A stretch of 11,836 bases of DNA from DATGLW01 sp035293965. GTDB taxonomy: Bacteria; Actinomycetota; Acidimicrobiia; Acidimicrobiales; RAAP-2. The notes under the pieces are model-generated. The model saw only the letters and a program-made list of their open reading frames with translations, did no database searches and was not told the origin of the DNA. Every line of letters begins with the position of its first letter. Position 1 is the stretch's first letter. Positions 6,502 to 11,836 of the stretch are shown piece after piece. The DNA lies in assembly GCA_035293965.1 (NCBI GenBank), contig DATGLW010000011.1:1-11836 (forward strand), read 5' to 3'. The position numbers and the translations under genes are program-made.

Positions 6502-8049
6502 ATGCCACGCCGAATGGACATCGAGCTCACGAGCCGTGCCGCCGACGGGTCGTGGACCTGGCGCGCCGCCGGGGCGCGCCAGCCCAAAGGGAGCCTCGCG
6601 CCCGGGATGGTACCGGGCGAGGTGTCGGTGGGCGACGTCGTGCGAGCCGAGGTCGAATCGGGGATCGAGGGCATCGAGATCGTGGCCGTGCTCCCGCCCC
6701 GGCCGGCTCGGGGCGACGAGCAGCGTGCCAGCCTCATCGAGGTGCTCGGGTCGCCCCGGCGGGCTCCGGACGTGTCGGTGGTCCTTGCTCCCGGGAGCCG
6801 TGCGAGGGAGCGCCGTCCCGGCGACGGCCTGGCGCGGCGAGAGCGCCCGGCCTTCCGCGAGGCGCGGCGGGCCGCTCCGGGTGCCGGGCGCCGCGAGGGG
6901 GCCCCTGCCGGGCGTCGCGAGGGGGCCCCTGCCGGGCGTCGCGAGGCCCGTCCGGCGCAGGACACTGGCGGCGCCCGACGCGGGGAGGTCTCACGGGCTG
7001 CCGCCCGGGAGCACCGGCCGTCGGTGTCGACCGTCCACCGGAACGCGGCGCTGGCGGCGCTCCGCCCCGAACAGCTGCCGGTCGCGGAGCAGCTGTTGCG
7101 CGGAGGGATGCCGGCTGTCCGGCGGGCCATCGAAGAACAGGTGGCCGCGGCGAAGGCCGCCGGTTCCCCGCTCCCGGCGGCGAACGCCCTCCTGGCAATG
7201 GCCGAGGAGCTGCTCCCAGCTGTCCGGCTTGCCGAGTGGAAGGACCGAGCCGCGTCGGCGCAGGCGGCGGGCAGGGATCTCCGGCTTCGCGAGCTGAGAG
7301 CAGTGGTGGCTGCGTCGCGCACGGTGACCCTCGACGAGGAGGGCCGGTCGATGGCACGGTCGCTCCAAGAGGTCCTCGACCATCGGGTGAACGCGCTACG
7401 CGATGAGTGGCTGCGGCGCATCACCAAGGCGCTCGACGAGGGCCGCGTCCTCGACGCGCTCCGGATCACGAGCCGGGCGCCCGAGCCGGGCACCCGGTGC
7501 CCCGCCGACCTGGCCGTCCGGCTCGCCGAGGCCGGAGGGGCGGCGATGACCGCCGACCAGCCCCCAGAGCGGTGGCTGGCATTGCTGCACGCTGTCGTGG
7601 AGTCACCGGTACGGCGCACGGTCAAGCCCGAGGGCATCCCGGACGATCCCGACGTGCACGCAGCGGCGCGCAATGCCGCCGGGCTCGTGCCGGAGCTCGC
7701 CAAGCTGCTCGGCCTGCGCCTCCCACCCCCTCCTCCTGCCCGCGGGGCACTGGAACGCCGCCAGGCTGGCGCCGTGCCCGGCCGACAGGGGCCCCCGCGA
7801 GGGACTCCTGCGCCGGGTGCCCGGTCCCCCGGGGCCGGGGTCCCGCCCGAGCGAGGGCAGCCCGCTCCCGCCCTCGAACCCGACCAGCCGGCAGGGCCGG
7901 CTGCCGAGGAGCCGGCACCTGCCGAGCCGCCCCCTCCCAGCGGCGGCATCCGAGCGGGTGGCGACACCGGGGTTGCGAGACCGGCAGCGGTCGATGCCGA
8001 ACGGGAGATCAGCGCAGTGGGCGACGGAGGACGAGCAGCCGAGTCTTGA
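6502..8049 (+). CDS. Uncharacterised 515-residue protein, helical core with low-complexity linkers
   Basis: I do not recognise a named family. Residues 5-66 look like a compact beta-rich region (WTWRAAGARQPKG, then GEVSVGDVVRAEVE and IEGIEIVAVLPP) reminiscent of OB/TRAM-like nucleic-acid-binding folds, which is tentative. Residues 67-176 are Arg/Ala/Pro-rich and contain an eight-residue repeat AGRREGAP. Residues 177-406 are a predicted all-helical core (for example LRPEQLPVAEQLLRG and SLQEVLDHRVNALRDEWLRR). Residues 407-515 are a Pro/Gly/Ala-rich tail. There is no signal peptide or membrane segment, and the strongly basic linker would suit nucleic-acid contact. The start is the ATG at 6502; an in-frame ATG at 6514 is also possible. 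It lies 72 bp after ppa on the same strand but probably has its own promoter. Its 3' end overlaps the convergent GNAT gene by 41 bp. Confidence 0.8.
   Translation: MPRRMDIELTSRAADGSWTWRAAGARQPKGSLAPGMVPGEVSVGDVVRAEVESGIEGIEIVAVLPPRPARGDEQRASLIEVLGSPRRAPDVSVVLAPGSRARERRPGDGLARRERPAFREARRAAPGAGRREGAPAGRREGAPAGRREARPAQDTGGARRGEVSRAAAREHRPSVSTVHRNAALAALRPEQLPVAEQLLRGGMPAVRRAIEEQVAAAKAAGSPLPAANALLAMAEELLPAVRLAEWKDRAASAQAAGRDLRLRELRAVVAASRTVTLDEEGRSMARSLQEVLDHRVNALRDEWLRRITKALDEGRVLDALRITSRAPEPGTRCPADLAVRLAEAGGAAMTADQPPERWLALLHAVVESPVRRTVKPEGIPDDPDVHAAARNAAGLVPELAKLLGLRLPPPPPARGALERRQAGAVPGRQGPPRGTPAPGARSPGAGVPPERGQPAPALEPDQPAGPAAEEPAPAEPPPPSGGIRAGGDTGVARPAAVDAEREISAVGDGGRAAES
6883..6946 (+). repeat. 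24-bp in-frame tandem repeat (2.7 units)
   Basis: Units at 6883-6906 and 6907-6930 differ at one base, and a third partial unit runs 6931-6946. Each codes for the eight residues AGRREGAP inside the basic linker of the 515-residue protein. The unit is a multiple of three, so copy-number change would keep the frame. Confidence 0.9.
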
Positions 8050-8632
8050 ACCCGGCCGACTCCAGGAGCTGCTTCGTCGAGCGGTCACCGGGCAGGGCTA
8101 GCGCGTCGACAGCGATGCAGCGTCGGGCCGTGAACCACTCCAGCAGCGCGGTGAGCAGCGCCGTGCCGACGCCTACCCCGCGAGCTTCGGGCTCGACGTA
8201 GCAGGCCTCGACCGTGCCGACCCTGTCGAGGCCGATCCTGCCGGGGCCGATCCTGCCGGGGTCGATCCGGTCGAGGTCGATCCGGTCGAGGTGGATCCTG
8301 CCGGGGTCGACGCGCCCGGCGGCCACGCCGACCACCACGTCGTCGAACAGGCCGGCGAGCAGGGTGTGATCTTCTCCGACCGCCCAGCGGGCGAGCCCGT
8401 CCACGTCCGGCGGATGCCCCCGCGGGGCCGTGGTGCCGGCCGGGTGGCCGCCCTCCCGCACACCGGGCTCGACGGCGGGGAGCAGTGTGACGGGGAGCAG
8501 TGTGGCGAGCAAGCCTGACGAGCGGAGCCAGCCGGTGCCGGGGGCCCTCGGCGTGGCCTCCTGCAGGGCGGCAGCGAGAAGCTCGGCGCACCTGGGGAGC
8601 TCCTCGGCCGTCGCCGGGCGGGCGCCCTCCAT
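8009..8632 (-). CDS. GNAT-family N-acetyltransferase with a pentapeptide-repeat insertion
   Basis: A 207-residue member of the GNAT superfamily, which transfers an acyl group from acyl-CoA to an amine; the substrate is unknown. The CoA pyrophosphate loop (motif A) is V-E-P-E-A-R-G-V-G-V-G-T-A at 146-158, preceded by strand TVEACYV (140-146). It is followed by helix ALLTALLEWFTAR and the usual C-terminal segment with STKQLLESAGF (185-195). Between strands beta3 (DDVVVGVAAG, 97-106) and beta4 sits an unusual insertion of six five-residue units (108-137) built on I-x-x-x-R, which normal family members lack. The ATG at 8632 lies 8 nt after the stop of the preceding gene, so it is probably the last gene of a three-gene operon and translationally coupled; no separate ribosome binding site is obvious. 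Its 3' end overlaps the convergent upstream neighbour. Confidence 0.85.
   Translation of the reverse strand: MEGARPATAEELPRCAELLAAALQEATPRAPGTGWLRSSGLLATLLPVTLLPAVEPGVREGGHPAGTTAPRGHPPDVDGLARWAVGEDHTLLAGLFDDVVVGVAAGRVDPGRIHLDRIDLDRIDPGRIGPGRIGLDRVGTVEACYVEPEARGVGVGTALLTALLEWFTARRCIAVDALALPGDRSTKQLLESAGFKTRLLVLRRPLR
8222..8311 (-). repeat. 15-bp in-frame tandem repeat inside the GNAT gene (6 units)
   Basis: Six consecutive 15-bp units encode a five-residue pattern: (V/I)-(D/H/G)-(P/L)-(G/D)-R. Two sub-types alternate, one with Pro-Gly and one with Leu-Asp, arising from blocks GCCGGG and GTCGAG on the plus strand. Most units contain GATC. The mix of sub-types suggests repeated duplication with drift, not a single recent event. 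Confidence 0.92.
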
Positions 8633-8640
8633 GTTGGAGC

Positions 8641-9336
8641 TCAGGCTGCCGGGCCGCGCGCGCCCGGTGCCTCCTCGGTGCCGAGCAGTTGCTGCACCCG
8701 ATGGAGGATGGTCCGGCGACGTCGGGTAGCGGACTCGTAGTCGTGCACCGCCCGGAGCTCCGACGCCCCGAGGCCTTCGAGCCTGCGCACGACCTGCGAC
8801 GCGGACAAGGTGTCGTACCCCTGGATGACCGAATCGACGGCACCGCTGTGGATGCCCCCAGTACCCCCGGGCGGAGCCTCCGAGCGCGGCCAGCTCCCCG
8901 TGGCGTCGCGCAGCCCCGTGGCGTCGCGCAGCCCCGTAGCGTCGCCGGCGCTCGTGGCGTCGCGAACGCCAGGCGCCGCGGGCATCCCCGGCGAACCGGG
9001 GGAAGCAGACGATGACGCCCTTCCCGCGGCAGGTTGGGATCCCCCACCAGCGTCGCCGTGCCGCACCCGCCCGGGCGTGGCACTGGGACCGTCGCCCGGG
9101 CCTCCGAGACGGCTCAACCGGCGGCGCAGATCGCTCTGTGCCCCAGTGACGGCGAGCTTGCCGAGGAACCGCGCGTTGCGGACCGGCTGGTCCAGGCGGG
9201 AGCGGCCTTTCTCGACGAGCTTCGGCAGCTCCTCACTGGCCGTGACCAGCAGGCCGACCGGCGCGAAGAGGAGCACGTCGAGCACGCGGTCCGGTAGGGA
9301 GCGAACGGCGTCGCGGGGGGGCCGCGGATCAGACAC
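8641..9336 (-). CDS. Small protein with hydrophobic N-terminal segment and conserved actinobacterial C-terminal helical module
   Basis: A 231-residue protein of unknown function. Residues 15-35 (DRVLDVLLFAPVGLLVTASE) form a moderately hydrophobic amphipathic or membrane-associating helix, followed by EELPKLVEKGRSRLDQPVRN. This resembles the N-termini of actinobacterial proteins annotated as lipid-droplet-associated. Residues 75-165 are a Gly/Ala/Ser/Pro-rich linker with a six-residue repeat. Residues 172-218 form a compact helical module (YDTLSASQVVRRLEGL, then ELRAVHDYE and RRRRTILHRVQQLL) that I recall as a recurring actinobacterial domain of unknown function (DUF8129-like, from memory). 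The start is GTG at 9336, overlapping the end of the DUF4193-like gene by 8 nt (GTGTCTGA). This implies translational coupling and explains the lack of a clear ribosome binding site. A longer open frame upstream is rejected because it runs through that gene. Confidence 0.8.
   Translation of the reverse strand: MSDPRPPRDAVRSLPDRVLDVLLFAPVGLLVTASEELPKLVEKGRSRLDQPVRNARFLGKLAVTGAQSDLRRRLSRLGGPGDGPSATPGRVRHGDAGGGSQPAAGRASSSASPGSPGMPAAPGVRDATSAGDATGLRDATGLRDATGSWPRSEAPPGGTGGIHSGAVDSVIQGYDTLSASQVVRRLEGLGASELRAVHDYESATRRRRTILHRVQQLLGTEEAPGARGPAA
8899..8970 (-). repeat. 18-bp in-frame tandem repeat (4 units)
   Basis: Units at 8899-8916 and 8917-8934 are identical; units at 8935-8952 and 8953-8970 are diverged. 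They encode repeats of the type G-L-R-D-A-T within the linker of the protein at 8641-9336. Two perfect adjacent copies suggest a recent duplication. Confidence 0.92.
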
Positions 9337-9820
9337 AGTCGCGGCAGAGCATCCGGTGCTCGTCGGCCAATTGGCTCGGGTGCTTGACCAAGAAGCAGGA
9401 GCTGCAGACGAACTCGTCGGGCTGCTTCGGCAGGACGCGCTCGGTGGCCTCTGAGCGGTCCTCCACATCCGGCACGTCCTCGTCCTCGAGGTCGTCGTCG
9501 ACGACGAGCCGTTCCTTCAAGATGACGTCGAGGCTCGCTTCCACGTCCTCGTCGTCGGGCTCCTCCTCGTCCTCCTCTTCCTCGATCACCGTGTCGGCGG
9601 CCGGGATCGCTTCCTCGTCCTCGTCGAGCAGGTCGTGGTCTTCTTCGAGGTCGCCTTCGAGTTCGTCCTCCTGGAGGTCCTCCGCGTCGAGGTCCTCTCC
9701 GAGCACTTCGTCGTCGAGGTCGCCGTCGAGCTCGTCGAGGTCGCCGTCGAGCTCGTCGAGCTCCCCGTCGAGGTCGTCGAGGTCGTCTGGCACGGGTACT
9801 TCGTCGAGATCTTCTGGCAT
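9329..9820 (-). CDS. DUF4193-like acidic protein with C-terminal four-cysteine zinc ribbon
   Basis: A 163-residue, extremely acidic protein. Residues 1-125 are largely Asp/Glu/Leu, with a seven-residue repeat (ELDELDG, DLDELDG) at 20-33 and an uninterrupted acidic run around 80-92. The C-terminal 40 residues are conserved-looking: RVLPKQPDEFVCSSCFLVKH, then SQLADE and CRDC, placing Cys at 139, 142, 159 and 162 as a CxxC-CxxC zinc-binding ribbon. This matches the actinobacterial DUF4193 family, whose function is unknown; the acidic tail is longer than I recall for typical members. The ATG at 9820 has a strong GGAAGG (9826-9831) five bases upstream. An upstream open extension through the repeat region is rejected. 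It is the first gene of a probable operon with the next two. Confidence 0.88.
   Translation of the reverse strand: MPEDLDEVPVPDDLDDLDGELDELDGDLDELDGDLDDEVLGEDLDAEDLQEDELEGDLEEDHDLLDEDEEAIPAADTVIEEEEDEEEPDDEDVEASLDVILKERLVVDDDLEDEDVPDVEDRSEATERVLPKQPDEFVCSSCFLVKHPSQLADEHRMLCRDCV
9719..9781 (-). repeat. 21-bp in-frame tandem repeat in the acidic gene
   Basis: A perfect 21-bp direct repeat (9719-9739 and 9740-9760) is followed by a third diverged copy (9761-9781). It encodes the seven-residue acidic unit LDELDGD near the N-terminus of the DUF4193-like protein. Confidence 0.92.
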
Positions 9821-9825
9821 CGTTG

Positions 9826-9831
9826 CCTTCC
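9826..9831 (-). promoter_or_regulatory. Ribosome binding site deciding the DUF4193-like start
   Basis: GGAAGG on the minus strand lies five bases before the ATG at 9820. It fixes this start over the longer open frame, which would translate the 23-bp tandem repeat. Confidence 0.75.
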
Positions 9832-9916
9832 GGGTGGGCGTTCGCCGCGGGAGCATAGACGTTCCATGCCCAGGATCGAGCGGCCGTGCACGGGTCTTTT
9901 CTTCCTCGCGAGTGGC

Positions 9917-10031
9917 CCCCGGGTGCCGCCAGAGCGGCGCCCCGGGTACCACGGGAGGACCGCCCCGGGTGCCGCCGGAGCGGCGCCCCGGGTACCAAGG
10001 GAGGACCGCCCCGGGGGCCGCCGGTGGGGCG
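9917..10031. repeat. 23-bp non-coding tandem repeat (5 units, two alternating types)
   Basis: Five 23-bp units each begin CCCCGGG on the plus strand. Units 1, 3 and 5 continue with a GCCGCC-type sequence, and units 2 and 4 with TACCACGGGAGG-type sequence. The array therefore also reads as a 46-bp repeat, 9917-9962 and 9963-10008, with only two mismatches, plus a half copy. It lies in the presumed leader of the DUF4193-like operon. 23 is not a multiple of three, which fits a non-coding location. Confidence 0.92.
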
Positions 10032-10241
10032 GAAGACCCGCCCACGTCGGAGGGGCGCAAGGCGGTGGGCCCGGGCGTCTTTGGTGCCATCTCGCTCGTC
10101 GGCGCGCCGACAGTGCGGGCGAGCAAGACGTTCTCTACTCGACCGCCCGGGCCATCCTCCGCCTCTCACAGCATCCCCCCCGACGGGTGCCGCAGGTGCC
10201 GGACCGGCGAGCTCCCCGTTGGGGCGTCTGGGACTCGGCGT

Positions 10242-10272
10242 ACATTAGGCAATCGCGGGCCTGCCGCGTCAA
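10242..10272 (-). promoter_or_regulatory. Sigma-70-like promoter for the DUF4193-like operon
   Basis: On the minus strand TTGACG (10267-10272) is a good -35 box and TAATGT (10242-10247) a good -10 box, separated by 19 bp, slightly long. It sits in the most A/T-rich spot of this intergenic region. It faces the DUF4193-like gene, whose ATG is about 420 bp away, which would give a leader of roughly 410 nt. Confidence 0.45.
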
Positions 10273-10435
10273 GGGAGCCTCACCCCCGCCACCTGGAACG
10301 ACGGACGTCGGACCAGGTCACAGGCTCGGCGAAATTCCCGACGTCGAGGGACCCGACCTTCGGTTTCACCCAGCGTCCCCGGGGGTCACCGGGGCGCCGG
10401 CTCACCGCCGACGCGGGTCGCCTCCGCGGGCGGCG

Positions 10436-11836
10436 TCAGTCGTCGTTGCCGTCCTCGTTGGCGTGCGGCGCCCGGCCCAGGGGGTGGCTCGGGCCCGCGG
10501 GGCGCGACGCTGTGCGCCGCTCGGCCTCGAGTCGCCCGAGGTCGGCCTCGGCGTGGTCGACGTGGACCATGGAGGCGGCGATCGCACGGTGCCCGGCCTG
10601 CTCGGCGATGGCGCGATGCATCTGCTGGGCCACCCTGCGGTACGAGGGATGGCCCTGAGAGCCGGATCGCAGCTCGATCACGTGCATCGCCTCGCGCGCG
10701 TTCATCTGCATGACGAAGCGGACCCGGAAGGCCAGTGCGACCGCGTAGCAGGCCTGCTCGGGAAAGGTTGCGGCGAGCGCCTCGGCCAGGTCGCGCGACC
10801 GTTCGAGCGACTCCACGTACGCGGCCTCGTGGCCCGCCTCGACGACCGCCTCGGGCACCTCGTAGCCGAGCGACGTGCCGAGGGGTTGCCAGTCCACGGT
10901 GAGGATGCGATGCCGCTGGAGGTCGCGGAAGGCCCCGTAGTCGGCAACCACCTCGAAGCGGTAGGCGGTACGCTCGAACGCCCGCCCGGGCCGGTGGCGG
11001 CGGTTGCGCCGCTCTCCCACGTAGGCCCGAAGCAGTGCGGCGCGCTCCTCGGGGGAGAGCAGGCGCACTCGGCGGAGGATCGCTTCCTCCGACGCTCCTG
11101 CATGCGGGAAGCACGCCGCCGCGAGAACCTTGTCCTCGCCGTCGGCATCGAAGTCGAGGAGCCGTACCTCGACCGGCCCGCCCGCGCCCAGCGCGCCTGG
11201 GTCGGGGCGGGGCTCTACCCCCTCCCCTGGCGCGTGCGCGGCCAGCTCTGGCCAGAGCCGGCGCACGAGGCGCTCGGTGTCCTCGCGGGTCGTCGCGAGA
11301 TAGGTCGCCCACTCGCCACCGCGCTCGGGGCGGTCGACGCGCTGGAGGAACGAGGGGATGACCTTGCGCAGCTCGGCAAGGATCATCCCCGCGTAGCGGC
11401 GCGCCTCAGGGAGGGGGTGTGCCTGCATGCGCAGAAGCAGTTGCTCGTACGCCTGGCCCGAGCCGTAGATGCCGACGTTCGACAGCGACGACGCGGGCAG
11501 CAGCCCCCGGAGCGTGTCGAGCGCCTTTGCCCGCAGCGCCCGGCGATGGACGAGCTCGGGATCGGCGGAGTTCCTCGGGTGCCGGGCTGCCAGCGACAGC
11601 TGCAGCTTGGGCAGCAGCTCGGCGTACGTGTCGAACATCCGGTCCATCTCGCCGACGTAGCGCGCACCCAGCGGCGAGTCGAGGATCTCGGGCGGGCGGT
11701 AGTAGCGGTAGTGGCCGTTGGGGAGCCGGCTGTCGTAGGGCACGTAGCGGGTCGACTGCTCGAGGTAGGACATCAGCCGACCCCGTTCGAGGACCTTCGA
11801 CAGCACGTTGGACGACTGCTCGCACGCCAGGTGCAC
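10436..11836 (-). CDS. thyX: Tandem-domain ThyX-like protein (FAD-dependent thymidylate synthase family), 5' end outside window
   Basis: 466 codons are visible and the reading frame continues past the right edge, so the listed first residue is not a true start. ThyX makes dTMP from dUMP using methylenetetrahydrofolate and FAD. The visible N-terminal half (1-165) opens with a ThyX-type region ending R18-G-R-L-M-S-Y-L-E-Q-S-T-R-Y31. The C-terminal half (about 285-430) contains LQRHRILTVDW (306-316), MNAREAMHVIELRS (378-391) and QGHPSYRRVAQQMH (394-407), all typical of ThyX. With the missing part the protein would exceed 500 residues, twice normal ThyX. I recall such double-domain members from several bacterial phyla. 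Each half lacks part of the signature, so thymidylate synthase activity is plausible but not assured. The last 30 residues are a hydrophilic tail. Confidence 0.85.
   Translation of the reverse strand: MHLACEQSSNVLSKVLERGRLMSYLEQSTRYVPYDSRLPNGHYRYYRPPEILDSPLGARYVGEMDRMFDTYAELLPKLQLSLAARHPRNSADPELVHRRALRAKALDTLRGLLPASSLSNVGIYGSGQAYEQLLLRMQAHPLPEARRYAGMILAELRKVIPSFLQRVDRPERGGEWATYLATTREDTERLVRRLWPELAAHAPGEGVEPRPDPGALGAGGPVEVRLLDFDADGEDKVLAAACFPHAGASEEAILRRVRLLSPEERAALLRAYVGERRNRRHRPGRAFERTAYRFEVVADYGAFRDLQRHRILTVDWQPLGTSLGYEVPEAVVEAGHEAAYVESLERSRDLAEALAATFPEQACYAVALAFRVRFVMQMNAREAMHVIELRSGSQGHPSYRRVAQQMHRAIAEQAGHRAIAASMVHVDHAEADLGRLEAERRTASRPAGPSHPLGRAPHANEDGNDD

Larger units (their letters stand above)
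9821..10435. other. 615-bp non-coding region: thyX 3' flank and long leader of the DUF4193-like operon
   Basis: No gene is supported here on either strand. Going right to left it holds a stretch downstream of thyX with an 8-bp inverted repeat (10304-10311 with 10338-10345), a sigma-70-like promoter reading left (10242-10272), a 12-bp perfect palindrome TCGGCGCGCCGA (10099-10110) flanked by a GCTCG/CGAGC pair (10094-10098 and 10120-10124), and a 23-bp tandem repeat (9917-10031). Long open frames cross it but lack ribosome binding sites and family-like sequence. I looked for tRNA, tmRNA, RNase P and SRP RNA landmarks and recognised none. Confidence 0.6.

Noticed and set aside
9917..10031. CRISPR array
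   Set aside because: The units are directly adjacent with no unique spacers, and no cas-like gene is nearby. It is a tandem minisatellite.
9821..10126. In-frame upstream extension of the DUF4193-like protein
   Set aside because: It would translate the 23-bp repeat array and linker-like Pro/Gly sequence. The internal ATG at 9820 has a strong ribosome binding site and starts the acidic region.
10304..10345. Rho-independent terminator for thyX formed by the GACGTCGG/CCGACGTC inverted repeat
   Set aside because: The loop would be 26 bases and no T-run follows in the minus direction.

Overview
The window is very GC-rich throughout, coding and non-coding, with strong G/C preference at third codon positions and several GTG starts. 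It also carries a DUF4193-type acidic zinc-ribbon protein and a tandem ThyX-type protein. Together these point to an actinobacterium (Actinomycetota), and by inference to the Acidimicrobiia or a near relative. No mobile element, tRNA, rRNA or CRISPR array was recognised. It reads as chromosomal sequence.

Left half (1-6429): genes of phosphoanhydride and acetyl-phosphate metabolism. On the minus strand, reading right to left, are acetate kinase (2014-3153, GTG start), a CYTH-CHAD protein (214-1788; triphosphate-tunnel fold plus polyphosphate-binding helical domain), and the first ten codons of what looks like a CBS-domain protein cut by the left edge (1-32). Divergent from ackA across a 307-bp intergenic region is a plus-strand pair: xylulose-5-P/fructose-6-P phosphoketolase (3461-5911) and soluble inorganic pyrophosphatase (5908-6429), joined by an ATGA stop/start overlap. 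Phosphoketolase makes acetyl phosphate from sugar phosphates, acetate kinase converts it to ATP and acetate, pyrophosphatase removes PPi, and the CYTH-CHAD protein probably acts on or senses tri/polyphosphate. A fermentative or energy-limited role is a reasonable inference.

Middle (6430-8049): a plus-strand gene for an unrecognised 515-residue protein. It has a small N-terminal beta-type region, a long helical core, and low-complexity Arg/Pro-rich linkers. Its last 41 bp overlap the end of a convergent gene.

Right-centre (8009-9820, minus strand): a tightly coupled three-gene unit. In transcription order these are a DUF4193-like acidic zinc-ribbon protein, a small protein with a hydrophobic N-terminal segment and a conserved C-terminal helical module, and a GNAT acetyltransferase. 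The first two overlap by 8 bp and the last two are 8 bp apart. A good sigma-70-like promoter about 415 bp upstream suggests a long leader containing a five-unit 23-bp tandem repeat. From 6883 to 10031 nearly every gene, and the leader, carries an independent short tandem repeat with a different unit (24, 15, 18, 21 and 23 bp); all the coding ones are multiples of three.

Right edge (10436-11836, minus strand): the 3' part of a two-domain ThyX-like protein (FAD-dependent thymidylate synthase family). Its two halves have lost complementary parts of the signature: the N-terminal half keeps the SxxExSxRY part but has RGR for RHR, and the C-terminal half keeps RHR but lost the rest. This is the most interesting observation in the window.
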